Assembly: GCA_964035795.1 (NCBI GenBank)
Contig: OZ038320.1
Location: 22,834,589 to 22,898,588 of the forward strand
DNA from: Pterobdella sp. o SKG-2022
Lineage: Eukaryota > Annelida > Clitellata > Hirudinida > Piscicolidae
Reading direction: 5' to 3'
Length of the DNA: 64,000 nt
The position numbers and the translations under genes were made by a program. Shown here one piece after another: positions 1-12,544 of the stretch (position 1 is the stretch's first letter; every line of letters begins with the position of its first letter). The notes under the pieces are model-generated. The model had not been told where the DNA came from, did not search any database, and saw only the letters and a list, made by a program, of their open reading frames with translations.

Positions 1-979
1 GTGAAGTTTTTCAATTTTTTTTCCAAAAATGTTGAAATCAAAAATTTTGAAAATAATTTTAGAAATCGGATGACTTGTTTGACATATTTCAAACTTTAAA
101 AACTTAAAATAATTTTATTCAAAACACATCATTTCTTGAACTAACAGACGCAAAAATATTTCACCAAAAAAAAAAAACAATAATGAAAAGTTAAAACTAG
201 TGAAAATATCGTGAAGAGCCAGCAAACAATAAGTGGTGTCCTATCGATTAGAGCTCTTTTCATCTTTGCCGTGGGCTCATGTCAGTAATGAATACTTAAT
301 GAGTGCCATCTTTCAAAGTGTTCCATTTTATTTTTTTCATACTAATATAAACATAAAATGATGAGTGGAAACTATATTTCTTTTATCTTCACTTTAGGGC
401 TTTGAAAATTACAAAAAAAACTGTATTATTTTCATGAAAAGTACTATAAAAAGGTTTGAATTATCTTTCTGTAGCCCCATTCAAAAACCTTTGCATCATA
501 AAAAGTTTTTCAATTACATTCACTAAACAAATTTTTAAAATACATTTTTAAACACGTATACATTTTAAGTTCTCATTCATCACAGGAAGTAACTATGGGT
601 AAGCACGAGATTCAATTAGTTTGAGTTTTTATTCGTAATGAAAAGTAAATTGATCAATTTTGATGAATATTTTTAATGCCATCTAGAAATGAAGCGGGAT
701 ATAACTGTAATAGCATCGTGGGAAATGTTTCAGGGAAGCATGAATTTATTTTGCAAGTTATATAGAGACTGTTCAAAAAAACATAAAAATTTTTTAAACG
801 TGAAAAACGTCAAATTTTAAAAAATTATCTACAAATTCGTGTCTTCACTTTTTAATATCGTGCAGTGTTGTTATGTACTTATAGAATGAAGCTATTTTTT
901 TAAAGTTTTTATATATCTAGATTTTTTAAATATAATTTTGGTTGTTATTATTGAAAAAATGGAATTTTCAAAACTTCAT
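1..979. other. AT-rich spacer, no gene seen
   Basis: No reading frame, RNA gene or repeat that I recognise. It may be part of the first long intron of the GPCR gene whose first coding exon ends at 3657, because no later GPCR exon was found anywhere to its left. Confidence 0.5.
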
Positions 980-1550
980 TTGCGATGACTATTTCTAGTT
1001 CTTTCCAGACTCGATTATCGCAACTTCCTACTTTGCGGACTTCCCAACTGTCTCATTTCTAAGTTGCACTTTTTCAAAAATCGCTCTGCCAAAACAGTCC
1101 TTTAAGGCGATTACTATTTTTCATCTCGCATTTGCCTTAGTCTCCTTCATTGGTTGCTGGTCGCACCAAGAGCCTTGTTCAAGTTGCTGTGGCTCACCAC
1201 TTAAATTCTATAATTTAACCAATTGGCTTGTTTATGAGTTTTTTCTTTTAAGACAGATTCATGAGTCTCTCAGGTCTTCAAGCTCTGGTTTATGGCTGCA
1301 TAAGCCTGTCTCTTAACTCTTTTCCATGTCGATTTTTTTACATACCACCCCTCATTTATGGAATTATCTTCCACTTGAGCTGCATTTTTTACCTTTTCGT
1401 AAACAATGTTGCAAGCTTTTAAAAACGCATCTTTATAGCCGCATCCCCCTGTCCTAGTTCTTTTATCTAGGCAAGCGCCTCTGCAACAAACCTAGTTTGA
1501 AAACTATTCACTTAACAAATTAATTAATATAAATAATAATAACTTCTTAT
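980..1550 (+). mobile_element. CR1/L2-like LINE, 5'-truncated decayed copy
   Basis: This stretch aligns along its length with the C-terminal reverse-transcriptase part and 3' tail of the better copy at 12551-13530. Shared landmarks are CAACTGTCTCATTTCTAAG near 1046, GAGTCTCTCAGGTCTTC near 1264, AAAAACGCATCTTTATAGCC near 1422, and GCGCCTCTGCAACAAACC near 1476. It ends in a short ATA/TAA-rich tail, as CR1/L2-type elements do. Many indels and stops have destroyed the frame. The element is cut at its 5' side, as expected from incomplete target-primed reverse transcription. Confidence 0.8.
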
Positions 1551-1813
1551 ACCTGAAATAATTTGAAATAAATGCAAAAATTAGAAAATTTATTTTTATA
1601 TAAAAATTATTTTAACAATCAAAGTAGCTATTAACAATATATTATTGTTAAGGTTTGTACAGCGCGCAATTTACATTCTTCAAACACAACTAAATCAGTT
1701 TCAATTTTGCTTATTGACTTATGTGGCAAGTGATTTTCCAAAAGTTTGCGAAGGTTTTGAAGAGAAGGTGATGAACGTGAGTTAGGCAAAGAGAGTTCCA
1801 CAAAAGTGGGGCT

Positions 1814-1814
<1 letters not shown>

Positions 1815-1862
<48 letters not shown>
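1815..1862. repeat. (GA)n dinucleotide microsatellite
   Basis: About 48 bases of nearly pure GA repeats with one interruption (GAAAGA). On the minus strand it reads as Ser-Leu repeats, which are not a real protein. Confidence 0.95.
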
Positions 1863-3656
1863 CGACTTATAGACAAGCTTATGCAAACTGGTTGATGTGA
1901 CTAGGTGTTTTAGAATAGTGTTTAGTGAAAAAATAAGCTGTTATCATCAAGCATTCATAACTAGGTTCCACCACAAACTTGAACATAACGACGTAACATT
2001 CATGAAATAACTAATGTTGCTAGAAAAAATTACTAAAAAACAAATAAAACATTAAAAATATTATTTAATACGTAATTGAAATATGAGAAATAAATGAAAA
2101 TTTATTGGAAAAGCGACGTTCAGCGCATATTTTCCTTTAAGCTAAATTGATCAATCCTACTCAAATGAGTAACATGAGAGACTTGCATCTTCTCGAAGTT
2201 TTAAGGTAGATTTGGGTTCGTGGGCTTATTTCTTTTTATTGTTGCATGCAGATTTGTCCTTGTAAGCCGACCTTACCAGTTTTTGAACCTATATTTTTTT
2301 TGACCTTTTAATTAAATTTGAACTTCTACGCTAACCGAACAGAGTAAGTTTGTGTTTGGAAATCCATTTTGAAAGCAATACATTGTCTTAAGAAGATTTA
2401 AAGTTATTGATGAAGTTATCCTTTAAATACCACAAAGCTTAGTCGTGTCAGTTAAAAAATTCTGAAAACAATTTTATTCAACTGGTTTCAATAATTGTAA
2501 CTTATTTTATTTAAACATTTCTATTGAATCAAATGAGAATAAAAATGATAGTCAAAAAAATAATGATGAAAAATGATAATCAAAAAAAACAAAATAACAG
2601 TAAAAATAACTGCTAATAATATAGAAAAAATTCGAAACGATTTTTCAACTTTTAAGGTTATTTCAAATAATTCGGAACTTTATTTTTAATATATTCAAAG
2701 CATTCATGCAAAGTTTTAATTCAAAGCCTTTCAAATAAATACCTAAATTTTGATTATTTTTTTGACTTGACCCCATTCAAAATTTGAATTTTGTGAGGTT
2801 CCAAATATATTTAATTGTTTTTAACATTGAAGGAAGATTTACCAAAAAAAAATTATAGTTTTTTTCATTTTTTTAATACAAAAGACTTAATTTTTAGATA
2901 AGCGTACTCAAGTTTTGGTGAAAAGTGTTTGAAAGAAAGAGAACTTAATCTACAAAAATTTCTTAAAGTATCTTTCAACTAATTAAAAAAAATAGTTTCT
3001 GAAAAAATGAGCTCTTATAAAATAAAACTCACATAGCTCCAACAATTATGAAAAAAATTATTTTAATTCTTTTAAGTGTTGAAGTATTATCATTTTATCT
3101 TTGCAAGATGTGCATTGTGTTTGTCCGTAATAATAATTTAATCGAGATATTTCATGTTCAAGAAAAGAATTCACAAATGCTGCATACTTAAAGGGAATTT
3201 AAAAGCTTTACGAATTTACTTTGGATTTCGAAATCAATTAAAAATAAGTGTTCCTAATTTTCTTTTTTTTCGCTAAAAAAAGGCTTTAGATTATTCAATG
3301 AAACTATCTTGAACATAAAGTTTCGCCCGATAAAGCAGATGAATCTCACAATTACGCAAATATAATTTCATTATATTATATTTACGCTTCGAATAAACTG
3401 AAAAGAATAATTTGGCAATTCATACCATCAATCACGATTTCAAAAGATTAAATTAATTTCTAGGTTTTATAAAATTTTTGTGTATAATTTTCATCCAAAC
3501 TCTAAACTAGATTGCTTTATCATATATTTGTAACATTTTTTTTTATTTATCAGTAAGTTATTTTATTTCTTTTTTTTAAACGCCAGTATATAGAAGACAA
3601 TAAAATTTAATTAAACTCATGATTAAAAGTAAATATATGCAGAAATTCGTTCATAC
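1863..3656. other. AT-rich stretch, probably GPCR intron
   Basis: I see no coding segment here. It lies directly 3' (on the minus strand) of the donor site that closes the first GPCR coding exon, so it is most simply intron sequence. I looked for the TM3 to TM7 motifs of class A receptors (DRW/DRY, CWxP, NPxxY) on the minus strand and did not find them. The remaining exons must therefore lie beyond the left edge or be too diverged for me to see. Confidence 0.5.
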
Positions 3657-4031
3657 TTGGAGATTGGTAATGATTTTGCACGGAATCTCTCCCAGAAACC
3701 ACGTTTCAGTAACATCTCCCACGACTGAAGGTGGTAGGCAGATGATGATCACCATGAGGTCAGCCGTAGAGAGATTGAAAATGAACATGTTGGTAACCGT
3801 TCCTAGCTGCTTGTTTCTCCATATAGATAAGCAAACTAAGAAATTCCCAACAATACCCACTAAAAACACTACGGCGTATAGAAATACTAGAAACCATTCA
3901 TTTGTGGTAGGTTTGATGTAGTTATGGATTTCCAAATAATACTCTTCCTGATTTTTTAAAATGTTGTTTTCACTGTCTGACTCGTTGAGCTCAAAACTTG
4001 TATTACTGCTGTGCATAAGTTTCGATATCAT
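3657..4031 (-). CDS. Neuropeptide GPCR, orexin/allatotropin receptor-like, first coding exon (partial)
   Basis: This exon encodes 125 residues from an ATG at 4031 to a donor (CAA|GTATGA) at 3656. The N-terminus is extracellular, with glycosylation sequons at N10 and N16. TM1 spans about residues 46-70 with the GN signature (N63). TM2 spans about 81-101 with LSTAD (D91, the sodium-site Asp). Extracellular loop 1 carries the usual Trp (W111), and C118 is the TM3 cysteine that forms the conserved disulfide. The stretch TVTNMFIFNLSTADLMV followed by CLPPSVVGDVTETWFLG fits orexin and insect allatotropin receptors best, with trissin or RFamide-type receptors as alternatives. Such receptors bind secreted peptides at the plasma membrane and signal through G proteins, usually Gq. 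TM3 to TM7 are not in the window, so ligand class and intactness cannot be judged. Confidence 0.85.
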
Positions 4032-4589
4032 CTTCTACATGAATGTAAAAAAGTAATATAACTGTCTTCTATTTTTTGAAGAAGAAAAAAAGAATAAACG
4101 TGTTGATTATGTGGACAATTTTTTTATTATTTCGTAAACATGAGCTTGGTCATTACATCTAATAACTTCATTTGTTCACATTGAAATGTAGACAACTGCA
4201 ATAAAAAAAGTCGTTTAAGTTTCAACAAAATTTTATGCGGAGAATACAAAATTATATATGGTAATTTTCAAAATAATGTGTCTTTCCATTTCGACATAGT
4301 TTAAATTTATAGGGTTGTAAATTGTTTTAATGTTTTTTCTACGAAAAGTTAGCATTATTATACTCGTTAGCGTTACAGCTCAGTAGTCATACAGCTAAAA
4401 TTTACACCTTATAAACAATAAAAACTTATTGATAAAATAAATTTTTTTTGACATCTTATTTGAGAATATATTGTTTTTTTCAAATCTTCAAAACAAGGTT
4501 AATTTATGATTGTCTTAAAAAAAACTGTTTTTTGATAATTTTAACCTTAACATAAGTTTTTAGAGGAGTTATTGAGAACTTTTAAAACT

Positions 4590-4805
4590 TAGCTATATAA
4601 ATCAATGCAATATTCAATAAAAAAATTTAAAAATGGAAAATCCCAAGACAATGGAGGTATCACTGCTGAATTTTTAAAATATGCTGACAAGAGTATAACT
4701 AAAATTATACCCGATGAGTTCAATCAAGCCATTCCATTGGGAAAAGACATCGGTATTAATTCTGCCATTCTTATACCTATTTCCAAACCACACGTTGGCA
4801 TATGA
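4590..4805 (+). mobile_element. Non-LTR retrotransposon RT scrap
   Basis: A 66-codon frame (4605-4805) reads IKKFKNGKSQDNGGITAEF, then LKYAD, then ILIPISKP. This is the segment at the start of the reverse transcriptase domain in LINE polyproteins (family form: KxxKNGKSPGxDGIxAExLK ... VPIxKK). It is cut on both sides, has no promoter or splice context, and is a dead fragment. It resembles the same part of the LINE at 33.3-36.06 kb in layout but not closely in sequence, so it is probably another family. Confidence 0.75.
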
Positions 4806-5395
4806 GCTATGAAATTTTTAGACAAAAAGCCTTTTGTTTTTTTTTAAATTGATAATTCTTCAATTGTGTTTTTTCAATTAAAACCTTCTCGTGTTTTATC
4901 ATAAATGATTTCATTAAAGAGAAAAATTGAATAAAAGAAAAAACGAAAAGAAAGAAGAATGCTTTTTGAAGTAATAGTTAGAAATATATATTCTAAAATA
5001 AAATGTATTAAATAAAAAAATCCATCCAAACTATACTAATTTTTCATGAATTAATATCACATGAATGTTTTGTCACGTATTGTAAAATTTTCTTTGACAA
5101 AAATCGTAAAATTTAGTAGGTAATGAACTATCACACGAGAAAACAGATCTATTATCAAAAATTTGAAAAAAAAAATTAGAATTCATTTGCTTTATATAAT
5201 GCTATTTTTTTTCATCTGAACTAATATAATAATAATTGAACTCAGAACAAACTTTTAATATTTTATATTGAAAACTATATTTTTAATAAACATCTTCAAT
5301 GTAACAAAGTGATTATAATATTCCTTAATATCTAATTTTATTAAAAATATGATAAATATTTAGGAGAATTTTTTCTTTCAACAACTTGTTCATTC

Positions 5396-5975
5396 AAAGC
5401 TACAATAAAACCACTTGAACAAACCAAATCTTCTTAACACGAAACTTTTTGTAAGTTGAACTCACATTATCACGTGAAGTTTGAAAATTTTAAGACACTA
5501 CAAAACTATATAAAAACTCCAAACCATAAAAAACAAATTTAATACAGAAAGAAATCGTAAAAAAATAAGAAATTTTTTAACATGAAAAAGGTGAGAATCA
5601 TTAAAAATCCTTAATAATGATGCTAAAAACTATTTTAAAACTTCTACAAACTTTTCATTTTGAATTTAAAAGTACTTGATAATTTTTTTTTAAAAACGTA
5701 TTTATTTTTATAAAATGTAAGTTCATTTTACGAAAAGCTTCGTGGAATTAGATAGACTCCTAAAAGTTAAATTCCATTTAAATATTTTTGCAAACTCCTT
5801 CCGACTGTCTGATAAGTCAAGAACTCAATTTTTCAAGTTATAAAATTAAAAGTTGAACGCAGTTTCTAAAATATCATCTAGTTCTACAATTACTACTCTT
5901 TCATGCTAAAACTATTTGAATCAAACACTTCTTAACTGAATAATAATACGAAGCTTTTCATAAGTTGAGTTCAAC
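5396..5975. repeat. Diverged local duplication next to the foldback
   Basis: The segment 5396-5470 (CACTTGAACAAACC, CTTCTTAACACGAAAC, GTAAGTTGAACTCA) has a diverged counterpart at about 5899-5975 (ATTTGAATCAAACA, CTTCTTAACTG, ACGAAGC, ATAAGTTGAGTTCA). A third partial match sits near 5716-5755 (TGTAAGTTCATTTTACG then AAAAGCTTCGTGG). The units look like old copies of one short module, of which the youngest became the foldback at 5908-6033. Confidence 0.45.
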
Positions 5976-6033
5976 TTACGAAAAGCTTCGTATTATTATT
6001 CAGTTAATAAAAGTGTTTGATTCAAATAGTTTT
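5908..6033. repeat. Near-perfect foldback (about 62-bp arms)
   Basis: The left arm starts AAAACTATTTGAATCAAACA and runs to the centre near 5969 (AGTTGAGTTCAACT). The right arm is its reverse complement back to 6033, with only about two small substitutions and one two-base indel. There is almost no loop. A transcript would fold into a hairpin of about 60 bp. It could be a foldback/MITE-type element, a recent inverted duplication, or a small-RNA precursor. I see no coding content and no clear target-site duplication. Confidence 0.9.
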
Positions 6034-7559
6034 TGTTAATAGGCTAGTTTATTTAAGCATACTTTTTGCTAATTTCTTTGGTTTTTTCATACCGTTTACA
6101 TTATCTATCAAATGAAAATTAAAATTCCTTCCTCTTTGTTTGAGATTTAATACTCAAATTTTTTTTCAAATACATCACAATTCGACACTTTCATTAGTCT
6201 ATTTTTTCCTTCACTGGTACCGGTTAATTTCAGTTACTCACATTTTGATCTAGTTATGATTAGCTTCTCTGAAAAAATATTCCAATTTCAAAATTCAAAT
6301 TTTTATCTCCATATTTTTTGGCTCCAATTAATGGTTTCTTTTTTTCATAACTTTTTGAATAGCTTTTTTTTAATTTTCGACATTTGCATGCATATATAAT
6401 TTTCACCCACATATTTGTTCTTTCTATATTCATTCTTAATTAAAATGATTTTTGGTCCTTTTTTTGAAAAGCTTTTCATTCAGTTTCATGGAAAAAAATT
6501 GAAACTTGTTTCAAATTATCATATGTTTAATCAATTATTCATGAAAAATTTTATTTTCAGTCAATGATCGTTTTTTTTGACATTTTATTTAAACAAGAAA
6601 TTGTATTGGACTAATAAATTGTAAAAAAGTTGAATTTTTCGAAAAATTTAGTTTTTTGAAAAAATATATGTATCCAAAATCTTATTAATTAAACCGCGTT
6701 AAATACTAAAATTTTTTCATGTAGTGATATTATAATCATGCTATTTTCCAATGAAATTAGTTCATTTGTGTAGAATCAACTAATATAAAATACTTCTATA
6801 TTTAATAATTTTTAAAACTCATAATTAAAGTTATAAATGAAATTTTAACGCGTTTTTATCAATAAAAACCATATGTTCGAAAAAATGTATGCATTAAGCA
6901 TGTCATCAATAATGTCTTAAAACCTTTTTTTAATTCGCCATTGATTTTCTCTGCAAAAACCTAAACGAATCCATCAACTTCACACCACTTGTTCATGACA
7001 CTATCAGTTTTGTCATTCCATCATCCTTTTAAACTCTAAAAACCATGCTTTTTGAAAATATATATAAATCCTTAAATTCAATGTTTTTCATATACACCTT
7101 CAAATGCAGAAAAGCATCTCTTTTGTATTATCTGGCTAAGAATGTATAAAAAAATATTTTCAGTTTCATTAACTTTTGGATCTAGTTAATCTTATTTGAA
7201 AAAAAGGCGCAGTTGAGAAGCTTTCTAAACGAAGTTCTTCTGTTTCATCTTGTCATCAAAACAATCGATTCTTTTTTGATCTCATTTTCGATCAAACTTT
7301 TTGTATCAGCATTTTTTGTATTTTATTTCCAATCTAGTGAAAACATTAGTTCAAAGTATAAAACATTTTTCTACTTCAAATACTTTATACAAAGTGCATT
7401 AGAAACTAAACTGCCAAAAATAATCCAAGTCGCATCAACTATAACTTTATTATAATTTCCATTTGATTGAACATTAAATCTTTTCCTTGTTCATGTTAGT
7501 TCATCTGCATCAAAATATTTCAGACTCAACTTTATAGATTGTTTAAAAACGCGACTAGT
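6034..7559. other. AT-rich spacer, no gene seen
   Basis: Homopolymer-rich AT sequence. The 80-codon plus-strand frame at 7213-7455 has no recognisable motif and phenylalanine/lysine-rich composition typical of chance frames in this DNA. The right part may include the badly decayed 5' portion of the LINE copy whose tail is at 7560-7765. Confidence 0.4.
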
Positions 7560-7765
7560 TTGCTCTTTGCGCTCATTTCTTTCATAAAAGTTTTTGCAAA
7601 TCTTTGAAAAACTTATATCATGAACAAAATCATCCATAACTTCTCAATCATTTGAGCGCCTCTGTAGCAAATTTGTTTTAAATCGTGCGCTACAAAAATT
7701 TTGATATTATATATTATAAAATATTATTATAATAATTTTGATAATAATTATAATAATAATAATAT
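7560..7765 (+). mobile_element. CR1/L2-like LINE 3' tail, decayed copy
   Basis: The signature GAGCGCCTCTGTAGCAAAT (near 7655) and the following GTGCGCTACAAAA match the end of the copy at 12551-13530 (GCGCCTCTGCAGCAAACC ... ACGCGCCCTACAAATAAA). It is followed by an ATAAT-rich tail to about 7765, longer than in the other copies. The reading frame is not recoverable. Confidence 0.65.
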
Positions 7766-10700
7766 TTTGTCATTGAGGCAACAGAGCTGCTATTGAAAAC
7801 TTCTTTTGAGTCTTTTGTTTGGACATTCGAGTTTAACAACAAACGTAAATTTTTTTTTCTAAGTACCTGTTATTCGAAATAATTTTTTTTATAGAAAAAA
7901 CTTTGAAAAGAAATGACTAAATGCTGAACGATGTCTGTAGGTTCCGTTAATTTTCTCTTCAAGTGCATCAGGTCACAAAATTTTGATCAAATAATCAGAC
8001 CTCTCAATAATTTTCAATGGATTTCACATTCGATTTTTCAAGTTTTTGTAGTGACTCGTTCATTTTAAAACATTGAAGAATCTTGATTAGTGATTTGAAG
8101 TAATGAATAAATAAATTAGATAAAAAAGTTTTAACTTTTTTCTGTAAATAAAGTCAAAATTTGTCAGTTCAAATTTAGGCAGTAAATTGTATTTCAAGAT
8201 GCAAATAATTAGTGAGTTAGGCCTTATATTTTGTAAATTAAATTGTGAAAAAAAAATTTTCATTAAATTGAAGACTTTCGACATATTTTTTAAGTTAAAT
8301 GAGATTTGAATCGAAAATTGAACTTCTATTAAAAAATGTTCATTTTAAAATCAGACAAAATTTAGCAAACAAGATACTTTACTTAATTTTGTAACTAATC
8401 TAATGGTTCAAAATTAAATGTAACTTCAAACGTCAAAAAGGTCTGATGTAATATTTGTTTCTTCAGTATAAGGATGTTTACTGAAGAATATGTAAAAATT
8501 TTTAAAATTGTATATGAAGGCTCAAAATATAAATTTTCTGAAATTTTTAGACAAAGTACATATTTCCTGTTTAATTAGGCAATTTATCTCTTTTTCACTG
8601 TATAGATGTCTTATGTAGTTGATGAATAATTAATTGTGGAGGTCATATATTGAAATATGAATTTTATTGCCTTTATCTCTAAACTTTATAAGGTTCTAAA
8701 TGAAATAAATTTATTGAATTCATTTTTATTAAACCAATATTAATATAAGAAACGCTCAAATAAAAATTTTTAACACACAGAATGCATGTCGCTGGTCTAA
8801 TGACTAAATAAAATTTGATACACTATTATTTGAATGGTTCTTAGAAATGAAATCAGTTCAATACTTGAACACAATTCAATTTTTTATAATTTTTCAAACA
8901 TACACGGGTTTAATGTGCAGTTAGAGTTTCAAACCAAAAAATTATACCAACATACATCGAAACCGCGGAATTTGGCAAATTATTACAATCAAAAAACTGA
9001 AAAAACTTATTCTAAAAATAAGAAATAGAGTTTAAAGAAGATGAAAGGAAAAATGGTCTATGAGACAAACACGTCCAAGAAGTAAAAATTTGAAAAATAA
9101 GACAAATTTGTAAGTGAAACTTCAAAAAAAAGTTTCCAAAACAGGAGCAATATCATGAAGAAACCTAGTGAAAAAGTTTAAAAAAGAATATAAGATATAA
9201 AATGGTTAAAAATAGGTTATATGAAGAAATAGGAGTTGGAAATTTTTGTGAAAATTAGGTGGTTTTGTGAAGAATGTGACAAAAAGTTACAGGTATCAAA
9301 GCAGAAGAAAACGAAAAGGCAAACGAGTCTTCAAAAAAGTTTTTGCAAAAAAAGTATTTTCAAGTAGCAGAGTAAGAAAAAAAAGAAACAGCTCAAGTTT
9401 GAAGTTTGAAACAAAAAACAAAAAAAATCAAATCAAAATTCCAAATAGTAGGACAAGAAGTATAACAAGATAGGAAGAGATAGTAACAAGAAACATGTAA
9501 TATAAAATTTTTAGTTACAAAAAGGTGAATATGATTAAATTTAGTAGAATTGAATTCAAATAAAAAATCATTTCGAAAAACATGAATTTGATAGAAAAAT
9601 ATTAGTTCAGAAGCGAAATGGGTTAAGAGCAGTATTGTAGTTTGGAAATAGTTAAAAACGAGTGTATTTAAAATTTTTCAATCATTCAAATATTTCATTT
9701 TCATGACGAAAATTTGACAAATTAATTAAATTTTCATTTTTGCAAATTAATTCTGAATATCATTAACGATTTTTGAAATTCAATAAATATAATCCGTCAA
9801 CCAAAAATCATTAAAAAAAAACTATTATTTTTCTCCTTTTTGTTTAATGATCTCTAAGCTTTATTCAGAAATATTAAAATCAAAATTTTCATCAATAAAT
9901 TGTTTAGTTGAGTTTTTGAAACCAAAGTTTTAATCTTATGAAACTCAAAACTCAAGTAGAACTAAGTTCAGCTAGTGATTACCACACTGGTTAGTTTGTT
10001 TCCAAGATTACTTTCAAGTTTTGGTTACACGTTAACCTTAATGTAATTTTGAAAAAAGATTTTTCTCTTTATGAAGTTTTTCAAGAGACTATCTTATTAA
10101 AATGTATCTTCTGCCACACTTTTTTTGTCTCCAAACAACATAGAAGGGCTGTTCTTATTTAGTTAGTGAAGAAGAATCTAATTCATTTGAACTTTAACTT
10201 CACTATGAAACACTATAAATGCCTAGATGAACCAACACTTTTCAAAATTTTTATACATGCAAACAACCCAAGATTTTTGCGTGTCTGGTTTTTCATAAAT
10301 CTAGTATACTAAAAGGTATTTTTACTTATAGCATGGCTTCCACTCTAGAACTCCAAAAGTTGCAAAACCACTTTAGACCAACATTATCAACTAATTTCGG
10401 CTGATTTCTATCCAAAATAATTTTTTTCATTACCACAATATAATGCTTTTATCTGGTTGATGTAGTTTTTATGCACCTCGTTTTTCAAGCATACTAAGTT
10501 CAAATGAATTAAAGTTGGTGTGGTTTTTAGCATCTTTCAGTATCAATTTCTCTATTTTAAAAACAACAAGCTGCGTGATAGCCTTCAGCATGCCTCCTTA
10601 CATAGCTCTCAAAACAAATTGTCTAGGCAATTCAGTAAAATACTCTATTTTGATGTTGACAGAACCATGTTTCCATTAAAAAATTCTGATGAAAAGTTAT

Positions 10701-12544
10701 GATCTTTAAAATGAAAAAAATTCTCAACATGAAGATCTCCTCAAAGACTTTTATAAAAAAGATTTTTTAAGTGATCCAACTAGATAAAACCTCGGTCAAG
10801 GATTTTTAAATTTGAACAGTTTTTTGTATTAAGCTATTTAAAAATGAATGAATTTGGGATTTATGAACTCATTTATTTTTATATTTATCTGCCTTGTTCC
10901 TAAATTGTTGTTCTAATTATAGTATAAATGAATATTGGTGAAAACAAAGGCTTTTTGAAGTTAATTAATGTTTAACATCACCGGGTTTGTTTAAATTGCA
11001 ATTGATTCAACTGGATTTTTCACCAAACTAAATTTGTATCTTTCATAATCATTATTTTTAAGTTTTAGAATACATATTAATTTGAACCTCATTTTCACAC
11101 AGCCCAACAAATTGCAATTCGAGGCTGGATTGGAGTTTAATATGTTTTGAAGAAGTTTTTAACTCAACAGATATTTTGGTATAAAAGTTTTAATTGATTT
11201 TTTTACATTTTTTTTGGTGAAATCTTTTATGACTTGATGTTAATAAAACATACCAAAAATACGTGTAAAAAAAAAATTTCCATAAAAAATTTTATATCTT
11301 TCATAAAAATTGAAAATTTCACAAAATTTTTTTGTGAAATTCAAAAAAATAGAAGTCTAAAAAAAGTGGCTTTTCAGAAAATTCAAAAGAAAAGTTTATC
11401 AGCGGATCGAAATATGCCGCTTGTTTTCACAAAAATAAAAGTGTAAATTAAGTATAAAAAGATTTGAAAACTGCTAAACCGTTTTCTGAATTTATTTCCT
11501 TAATTAAAATTTTTCGTAATTTTTTTTTCACAAAAAGAGCATCAGAAAAAAAAAGTTCGATTTTTGGTAATTTTTGTGGTCTGTAAGTTTGGTGAAAGAT
11601 TATCACAAAGAAAAACTTTGAAAGTCTATGTTGAAAAGTTATTTTTTTGAAAATGAATTCAAATCAAATATTTTTTTGAAATGAGTAAATATGTATTAAT
11701 GTTTGTTAACTGGGCAAATGTATTTGTATATGTATACAAAAAGTTCGGTAAAAACTCCTTTTTTCATTATATGTTTGGCAATACAGCTAGTGGCAAACTA
11801 GCAAAAAATTATTTAAACAATGGATTATTATAAAAAACTTTAGAAATTTTTTTTTCCAAATGGATTTAGTTTTTAATTATTTTAATGAAGTTTGATTGAA
11901 AAGCTTAAAATTTATACTTAACGCAATGCTCAACTCTAGGTTACTTATTTTGTTAGTAACTGTTTTCTGATAACTTTTTGCAGTTTTTCTTGGTTTTGAA
12001 GTTTTCAAAGTCTATTTCAAATCAATTATAAACCTCTAAGCATGTTTTGAAAACTTTTTATTATAAAAAATTCATAAAACTTTTTTATCTGCTTAGAATT
12101 ATTTTCCAAAAAATATCTATGAAAAACGTTTAAGAATCATTTTTAAACTCTTTCAAAAATTTTTATATACTTTCTTTTCTTATTTTTGTTGATTTCATGA
12201 TGAAAAGTTATTTCATATAAATTCATTTGAAAAAAATAAGCTGCATTCGATGTATTTTCTAATCATGAAATATGTAAAAATATAATTCTACATACAATAC
12301 CTACCCACTAAATAAACTGAAAAACTAATTGAAGTTGTTTGTTCTATACATACTTTATTTCAATAGTATATTCAAAAAAGACATGTTTAAAACATAAATG
12401 AAACAAAGAAAAAAAGAAAACTACAGTCTTAAAAGTGAAAAAAAATATAAAAATGATTTAATATTAAAAAATATATCAAAAAACAAAAACAAAAAATGTT
12501 GGAGTGTTTTTATGCTGTGTTGAAATCAAAAACAGTTCTTTGAA
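7766..12544. other. Long AT-rich spacer, no gene seen
   Basis: I read both strands and found no frame with a family motif, no exon with paired splice consensus that I trust, and no RNA gene. Around 9000-9480 the plus strand is purine-rich, which yields lysine/serine-rich chance frames such as 9267-9473. Around 10540-10640 there are weak hints of another LINE relic, too diverged to call. Confidence 0.45.

Noticed and set aside
1631..1876. Minus-strand frame of Ser-Leu repeats
   Set aside because: It is the translated (GA)n microsatellite with random flanks.
3619..3921. Plus-strand frame opposite the GPCR exon
   Set aside because: It is a shadow of the minus-strand GPCR exon, which has clear transmembrane signatures.
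9267..9473. Lys/Arg/Ser-rich plus-strand frame resembling a basic nuclear protein
   Set aside because: It results from a purine-rich stretch and low complexity, with no start context, domain or splice sites.
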